A stretch of DNA of 43,360 nt. Source: Bacteroidia bacterium. GTDB lineage: Bacteria; Bacteroidota; Bacteroidia; Palsa-965. The notes beneath the pieces are model-generated. The model had not been told where the DNA came from, searched no databases, and saw only the letters and a list, made by a program, of their open reading frames with translations. Both the position numbers and the translations under genes were made by a program. The stretch is from the NCBI GenBank assembly GCA_023151315.1, contig JAKLJE010000014.1, forward strand, positions 65,840 through 109,199. The letters are read 5' to 3'. Positions 38,876 to 43,360 of the stretch are shown piece after piece; the first letter of the stretch is position 1; the number at the start of each line of letters is the position of its first letter.

Positions 38876-41740
38876 CTATTGCTGAACGATTGTACATTGA
38901 TTACCAGCCTGGAAACTGCAATCGACGTGACCGCTTACAAGTCCGCCGAGTATATCATAGTCGCAACCAACAGATCCTCCAACCCAAGCGGGATTCGGTA
39001 ATCTCGCTTGCAGAATTGCTGCCGCAGAAATATTCAGAATCGTAACATTGAACTGTTGATTTGAAACCGTTCCGTACATACCGACTGCACCTTGCAGGTA
39101 TGCATAAATCTGGCCTGTTGCATACCATCCGTTGATACCTACAACTGAAGTTGAATTCTGACAATGAGCATTCGGTCCGTAGTTGAGAACCATAATGTCA
39201 AATCCGGCCCCTGCAGCTATATTGTAGTAAACACCGAAGTTCTCAAGTCCGAATTCTCCACCCATACCGCAACTGAATGCGGCTCCGAATGCAACACCTG
39301 AACCGGCGTTCAGCGCATTCTCATCGCGTTGATCATACAGTCCGTTCATGTTTACCACAGAAGTTACCTGCGGTGGTGGAGCAGGCATAGGATCGATTTG
39401 CAATCCTGTTTCGAAGTATGCAGTGAAGTTTCCGATATTGTAAACGCTGATGTTGATGCGTTGTTGCGGACGACCGATGTGTATGTACCACAATCCGGGC
39501 TCGAAGTGGAACGTTGCCATTCCGTTTCCGTTTACACCGGGAAGATGAACCTGCGCACCTAATGCAGCATGCAATGCATCGTTTTGAAAATCATATTGCA
39601 TTACCATTGATGCAACAATCGGAACCGTGTTCGGATTGACTGATAAGCGCTGATTGATTGCGGTCATGAAGAAAACGTTACCCGTGAAGTTGATGTAACT
39701 CATGCCTCCGTTGCTGTTGAATGCAATTTCCAGTGCAACATCGCCATTTACCGGTCGTTCGGAAGGATATGAGCCCAATGTAACACCGGCTTTTATTCCT
39801 AATCCTGTATTCGCATCCGGAACATATTGTTGTGCATTTCCGAATACGCTGGTGTACAATTGACTTTCGAAGGATTGATTCGACTGTCGCGACATGTGGT
39901 AATAAATTCCACCCATGAAACGATAGATTGCCATATTAGTACCCACTGGAACTGTTATTGGCACAGCTGCATCAACATAGAAATAGCGCATGCCGTTCAC
40001 ACGACCGAACCACACGCTGGCTACAGCAGGCGCGGACATGACTTTGTCGATGGTGAATTGAATATTACCATAGAAACCTTTTCCGTAAACGGGATCGTTA
40101 TCGCGAAAAAGTATTGTGCCATTCAGATCAAACGGTCCGCTGTTAAATGCAAGAGAAATGCTGTTGATGCTCACGCCATCGAAAATCATTTTTGGTTTTG
40201 TTGCGCCGGCACCTTCGGCCGGATTTGCAACAGTTGCAGTTACTGTTTTGATGACGAATCCAGCAGCTGCGCCAATGGAAAGCGCATTACCATCTGAAAA
40301 ATTCACGCCGGCGGTGAAGGAGATAGCACTTTCGTTATTCAGTGTTCCAACCTGAACACCGCTTATCGTGAATTGAAAACCTGCGAGTTTGTTGCTATCC
40401 GGATTTTCCGGAACGAGAGCGAAAGTTGCACTGCGCAATAAAGGAGCTTCAGTAACAATCACCATATTCTGAAATTCCAGATTCGTGATTCTAGCATTAC
40501 TGTTGGTGAGTGAGAATTTGCCGTTAATGTTTGCTTGCGGTCGAAGTTTGCCGTTCTGTTTCGTTACCGCTATTGTTGTGGTGTTGTACAGCGTAAGTTT
40601 TCCTCCAATGACATTTGCTTCGATGTTGGTCGCAGGAGTAATCGCAAAAGCATAATCCAGTTTTCCGGTTTGAAGATTTTGTGTGAGTACGCACGCATAG
40701 GCAAGAGAATCATTCTCGCTTACCGGCAATTTCACGTAGCCTGCGGCACTTGCACCGTTGAGGTGATTAGAAACAATATTCACTCCAATGGTATTCACTG
40801 AAAATCCCCAACCGCTCATGCTGCCTTGGTTGGTGTTGAAAAGATTGCTGGCGGAGAATAGTCCTGAAACCCCGGATTGATCAATGAGCAAATTGGTGGC
40901 CATAATTACAGGACGCTGACCATTGCGTGCCATTTCCTGCGGAAGTTTCACTGTGAAGTTGCGCATGTAGAAACCGGTCCACATTTGCGGAATGCCATTG
41001 TAAGGAGCAAGACTGTATCCGTTAGGAAACACCATGTTCGGTGCATTGGAAAGTTCGCTGAAGTCGGCAGTTGCATCGAGAGCAGAGAATGATAGACCTT
41101 CCAATCCGCGAATGCAGAACGGAGCGATGGAAGCTTGCACCACCATGTTATGAATGTCGTTAGTATGAATCTGAAATGATGCACGCACTACCGAATCCGG
41201 TTGAATATTGTCAGGATCAGGATAGATCATTCCGGGGTCGAATTCGAAATAGCCTTTCAGGTTCACAGCAGTGAAACCGTTGCAATCCCACTCGACGTAA
41301 TTGAAACCATCCGGTTTGAGTACCATTGTGATTTTAGGTCCGAGTGCGATGCGATGTTCACTTACAAGAACAAGTTTGGTGTTTGGTCCGGGCATAACGC
41401 CACGAGGATTGAATGCAATGTTTTGTGCAGAGAAGCAGAGCATTTGTTGCGAGCCGGGAAATTCCATTGCCATGTATGCTGACATTGATGCACTATTGTT
41501 ACGGTATTCGGCAGAATCAATGCAGATGATGTATCGTGTAGCTCCGACTTCTTTTACGATTCCGAACGGAAGGTTCGCTGCGCTGTCGGGATCCATTTCA
41601 CCGACGATTTTATTCTCAGTTGTGACTTTGTTGTGAAGTGAGAGTATGTAGCTCTGCAACGGATCGGCAATAGAATCCTGTTGTGCGATCAACTTTAACG
41701 CTGAGCACAGCAGAGAAATTATGACGATGAAGTGTTTCAT
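38876..41740 (-). CDS. large exported protein of unknown function, partner of the FN3 protein
   Basis: A 954-aa protein. The ATG at 41740 (MKHFIVIISLLCSALKLIA-Q) gives a signal peptide; an ATG six codons earlier is less signal-like. No domain was recognised. The sequence is dominated by beta-strand-forming, G/N/S-rich segments throughout (GSFDLNG-like and FNSNGGMSYINFTGNVFFM stretches), with aromatic strands such as MRYFYVDAAVPITVPVGTNM and GIYYHMSRQSNQS. Late glycine-rich segments (GVAFGAAFSCGMGGEFGLENFGVYYNIAAGAGFDIMV) are followed by a C-terminal region with four cysteines (HCQNSTSVV, GCDYDILGG, VDCSFQAGNQC). This could be a large secreted beta-solenoid or barrel. No sorting domain is present. 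It lies 7 bp upstream of the FN3 gene. Confidence 0.75.
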   Translation of the reverse strand: MKHFIVIISLLCSALKLIAQQDSIADPLQSYILSLHNKVTTENKIVGEMDPDSAANLPFGIVKEVGATRYIICIDSAEYRNNSASMSAYMAMEFPGSQQMLCFSAQNIAFNPRGVMPGPNTKLVLVSEHRIALGPKITMVLKPDGFNYVEWDCNGFTAVNLKGYFEFDPGMIYPDPDNIQPDSVVRASFQIHTNDIHNMVVQASIAPFCIRGLEGLSFSALDATADFSELSNAPNMVFPNGYSLAPYNGIPQMWTGFYMRNFTVKLPQEMARNGQRPVIMATNLLIDQSGVSGLFSASNLFNTNQGSMSGWGFSVNTIGVNIVSNHLNGASAAGYVKLPVSENDSLAYACVLTQNLQTGKLDYAFAITPATNIEANVIGGKLTLYNTTTIAVTKQNGKLRPQANINGKFSLTNSNARITNLEFQNMVIVTEAPLLRSATFALVPENPDSNKLAGFQFTISGVQVGTLNNESAISFTAGVNFSDGNALSIGAAAGFVIKTVTATVANPAEGAGATKPKMIFDGVSINSISLAFNSGPFDLNGTILFRDNDPVYGKGFYGNIQFTIDKVMSAPAVASVWFGRVNGMRYFYVDAAVPITVPVGTNMAIYRFMGGIYYHMSRQSNQSFESQLYTSVFGNAQQYVPDANTGLGIKAGVTLGSYPSERPVNGDVALEIAFNSNGGMSYINFTGNVFFMTAINQRLSVNPNTVPIVASMVMQYDFQNDALHAALGAQVHLPGVNGNGMATFHFEPGLWYIHIGRPQQRINISVYNIGNFTAYFETGLQIDPMPAPPPQVTSVVNMNGLYDQRDENALNAGSGVAFGAAFSCGMGGEFGLENFGVYYNIAAGAGFDIMVLNYGPNAHCQNSTSVVGINGWYATGQIYAYLQGAVGMYGTVSNQQFNVTILNISAAAILQARLPNPAWVGGSVGCDYDILGGLVSGHVDCSFQAGNQCTIVQQ

Positions 41741-41861
41741 TTTTCCGGATTGCGGCAAAGAAATAAAAAAGGTTTGGCGCTAGTCGGGAGCAAACGGATA
41801 AAGTTTGAGTTGGGTGGAGGAGGGGAAGAGAGGCGGAGAAAGGGGGGCGGATAGAAAGAAT

Positions 41862-41887
41862 CATACAATGGTTTAAACCATTGTATG
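41862..41887. repeat. perfect 26-bp palindrome, copy 1
   Basis: CATACAATGGTTT (41862-41874) is followed without a gap by its exact reverse complement. The core TACAATGGTTT and its mirror are identical to copy 2. Confidence 0.95.
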
Positions 41888-41977
41888 TGCTACTTAAGCG
41901 TGTTCATTATCGCAATTATCCGTCGGAAAAGCGGTTTTTGGAGTTTTGTTCTTCAATTCGGTCTCTCAAAAACGTAA

Positions 41978-42001
41978 GTACAATGGTTTAAACCATTGTA
42001 C
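41978..42001. repeat. perfect 24-bp palindrome, copy 2
   Basis: GTACAATGGTTT (41978-41989) is followed by its exact reverse complement. It shares the 22-bp core with copy 1 and its centre lies 115 bp from that of copy 1. Confidence 0.95.
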
Positions 42002-42224
42002 GTGTCTTGAATTGGGCATGATAGTATCCAACCTGCTTTCCAGCAAATAACGATTCGACTTATTCCTCCCGGATTTGTTCATCGTATTCCGTGTTCAATT
42101 GTCATATCACTACACACAACCGCTTTTCTATTGCATTTCCCTTAGAGGGCGGTTGCAAATATTTCAGAATACCAGGAGGTGCAAATTGAACACCTGACTG
42201 TTATTCAATTTCCACCTGGATACG

Positions 42225-42254
42225 TTTGCACTTAACACCAAACCATTAATTTTG
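42225..42254 (+). promoter_or_regulatory. strong Bacteroidota promoter of the last cargo gene
   Basis: TTTG (42225-42228) and TAATTTTG (42247-42254) are both exact matches to the -33 and -7 consensus, separated by 18 bases. The ATG at 42278 follows after 23 bases. This is the best promoter match in the window. Confidence 0.75.
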
Positions 42255-42277
42255 CGCCAAACTTAACACATCAACAA

Positions 42278-43102
42278 ATGAAAAAACTTTTACTCTCAAT
42301 GTTCGCGGCATTGTCTTTTGCCGGATTGAATGCACAAACTCAGGTTCTCGCTGACACAAGTCTTGAAGTGACTGGCGGTGGCGGTACCGATTGGGCTTCT
42401 ACTTCAACAAATTTCGGAACAGTTTTGTGCGACGCAAACTGCGGAACTTGCGGAGGTCCATGTGCTCCTGCTACTGGTAGCTGGTATGCCTGGTTCGGTG
42501 GATTGGGTGGTGCTGAAACAGGAACCCTGACCCAGTCTTTCAACACATCAACTGCTGGAGCAGCGGTACTTCGATTCCAGTATTTCCTCGCTTTAGCTTC
42601 CGGAACAACTGACGACTCAACAACTGTTTCTATCGACGGAAATATGTTGTGGAATTCAACAGGTATTGACTCCGTGCAATATGGCGCTGGATACACTGCT
42701 GTAACTGTTCCTATTGTAAACCTCGCTTCAGGTGCTCACTCTATCGATTTCTATGGTAACGAGTCAGGAAACGGAACAAATACTTACAACTCACTCGTTG
42801 ACGATATCACTCTTTGGGTTGGTGGTGCAATCGGATACACTGAGTACGACCTCAGCGAAGGTGTTGCAATCACTGTTAATAATCCTGACCACTTCGTAAA
42901 CATCGCGTTCACTTTGCCAACTGCAATGGATCTGAACGTTTCTATCACTGATATGTCAGGCCGCGTTGTTGCTTCTCAGGATATGAAGCAGGTAACTAAT
43001 AACTACGTTAACTTCAACACAATGAATTACGCTGCTGGTGTATACAACATCGTAATCAACAATGGTTTCACTACTAACGTACACAAACTCGTTATTCAGT
43101 AA
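42278..43102 (+). CDS. secreted T9SS cargo protein, probably highly expressed
   Basis: A 274-aa protein. The signal peptide is residues 1-19 (MKKLLLSMFAALSFAGLNA-Q). Residues about 22-185 form a beta-sandwich like those of MAM/jelly-roll modules (VLADTSLEVTGGGGTDW ... GTLTQSFNTSTAGAAVLRFQYFLAL ... TVSIDGNMLWNST ... YNSLVDDITLWVGG), with a cysteine cluster CDANCGTCGGPC near 50-61. The C-terminal 80 residues are a T9SS sorting domain (VNIAFTLPTAMDLNVSITDMSGRVVASQDM ... YAAGVYNIVINNG ... HKLVIQ), here without the YPNP motif. Codon use is strongly skewed to C-ending codons (AAC, GAC, TTC, ATC), unlike other cargo genes in the window. Together with the near-ideal promoter and a strong terminator, this points to a very abundant surface protein. 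Ligand unknown. Confidence 0.87.
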   Translation: MKKLLLSMFAALSFAGLNAQTQVLADTSLEVTGGGGTDWASTSTNFGTVLCDANCGTCGGPCAPATGSWYAWFGGLGGAETGTLTQSFNTSTAGAAVLRFQYFLALASGTTDDSTTVSIDGNMLWNSTGIDSVQYGAGYTAVTVPIVNLASGAHSIDFYGNESGNGTNTYNSLVDDITLWVGGAIGYTEYDLSEGVAITVNNPDHFVNIAFTLPTAMDLNVSITDMSGRVVASQDMKQVTNNYVNFNTMNYAAGVYNIVINNGFTTNVHKLVIQ

Positions 43103-43120
43103 TTGAGTTTGAGCTGAAAC

Positions 43121-43156
43121 AAAAGCCATCTTCGGTTATCCGAAGGTGGCTTTTTT
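43121..43156 (+). terminator. strong intrinsic terminator
   Basis: AAAAGCCATCTTCGG (43121-43135) pairs with CCGAAGGTGGCTTTT (43140-43154) around a TTAT loop, with one G-T wobble and a T run to 43156. It ends the cargo gene transcript. Confidence 0.92.
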
Positions 43157-43201
43157 CATTTATAGATTTAGCAGATAGCGCACTATTCTTGTTGCAAAAC
43201 A

Positions 43202-43229
43202 AAAGCCATCCCGATTGTGAGATGGCTTT
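43202..43229 (-). terminator. intrinsic terminator of the rhodanese-domain gene
   Basis: AAAGCCATC (43202-43210) pairs with GATGGCTTT (43221-43229). Read on the minus strand the stem is followed by TGTTTTG, consistent with termination of the gene whose stop codon is at 43252-43254. The stem core matches that of the terminator at 43121. Confidence 0.8.
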
Positions 43230-43251
43230 CTATATGGGGTTGAACCGAGGG

Positions 43252-43360
43252 TTACAACATTGTTGTCGGACAAACGTAGTCCGTTACTTTGTACAATCCC
43301 GATTTTTTCATTGCTGAAAATCCGCCCTTCACATCAATCAGGTTTCTGTATCCTCGCGCC
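43252..43360 (-). CDS. C-terminal end of a rhodanese-domain protein (partial)
   Basis: The reverse strand is open from the window edge (first full codon at 43359) to TAA at 43254-43252, encoding 35 residues: ARGYRNLIDVKGGFSAMKKS and then GLYKVTDYVCPTTML. The GYRNL...V-KGGF-xA-xKKSGL pattern is the end of a rhodanese fold, whose active-site loop would lie upstream beyond the window. The terminal DYVCPTTML resembles the tail of Bacteroidota proteins that fuse a metallo-beta-lactamase fold to rhodanese domains, but that fusion cannot be seen here. A terminator follows on the same strand. Confidence 0.75.
   Translation of the reverse strand, partial: ARGYRNLIDVKGGFSAMKKSGLYKVTDYVCPTTML

Larger units (their letters stand above)
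41741..42277. other. 537-bp intergenic region with hairpins and a promoter
   Basis: No gene was found. It holds two near-identical perfect palindromes (41862-41887 and 41978-42001), an inverted pair CAACCGC/GCGGTTG (42117-42123 and 42149-42155), a small AGGTG/CACCT hairpin near 42177-42195, and the promoter at 42225-42254. A purine-rich stretch with many G runs lies at about 41811-41851. Confidence 0.6.

Noticed and set aside
42117-42155. CAACCGC/GCGGTTG inverted pair as a terminator or operator
   Set aside because: The 7-bp arms are 25 bases apart with no T-tract; too weak to call as a separate feature.

Overview
The window looks like a chromosome segment of a Bacteroidota (Bacteroidetes) bacterium. 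Six genes encode proteins with N-terminal signal peptides and a C-terminal domain typical of type IX secretion system (T9SS) cargo. SprB repeats, PKD-like domains and a GldL-like FKI-x-HWPGA membrane motif are present. Several genes have TAnnTTTG-type -7 promoter boxes rather than sigma70 hexamers. No genus can be named from what is visible.

Layout. 1-6611: two T9SS cargo proteins, a small CxxC membrane protein and a convergent secreted protein. 6612-10774: a SAM-I riboswitch with an enlarged P3 arm and a visible terminator/antiterminator platform, then full-length cobalamin-dependent methionine synthase (metH). 10812-16439: a T9SS beta-helix protein, a universal stress protein/DUF2062 operon preceded by two FNR-like sites, a Nudix hydrolase and a GT-C-like membrane protein. 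16477-17907: a PadR regulator overlapping a HAAS-like/GldL-like membrane protein, with a palindromic operator candidate. 17908-18737: a gene-free stretch with a minisatellite, a perfect palindrome and a GC-rich structured element. 18738-20853: a PAS-SpoIIE phosphatase and a polytopic membrane protein.

21089-29180 is an AT-richer defence island: a type I restriction-modification operon in the order hsdM, hsdS, AlbA_2/Schlafen-type ATP-binding protein, hsdR. The first three genes overlap by 4 bp. The 129-bp gap before hsdR holds six copies of a TTTAGACGAAT-like 11-mer, all spaced by multiples of 11 bp, and a related motif lies at the hsdM promoter. This is the least expected regulatory structure in the window.

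29292-36669: a patatin-like lipase translationally coupled to a secreted propeller protein, a cluster of palindromic repeats, a SprB-repeat T9SS adhesin, a YceI protein, an alpha/beta hydrolase, and a TIR-domain protein with an unusual C-terminal tandem motif (a second candidate immune gene). 36790-41740: a two-gene operon of large secreted proteins (FN3 repeats plus a 954-aa unknown) without T9SS tails. 41741-43360: two near-identical long palindromes, a strongly expressed-looking T9SS cargo gene, and the end of a rhodanese-domain gene cut by the window edge.

Common themes are cell-surface decoration by T9SS, phage or foreign-DNA defence (type I R-M, AlbA_2 protein, TIR), and several cis-regulatory elements that can be read directly from the bases. 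All functional calls come from reading motifs by eye; no database search was run.
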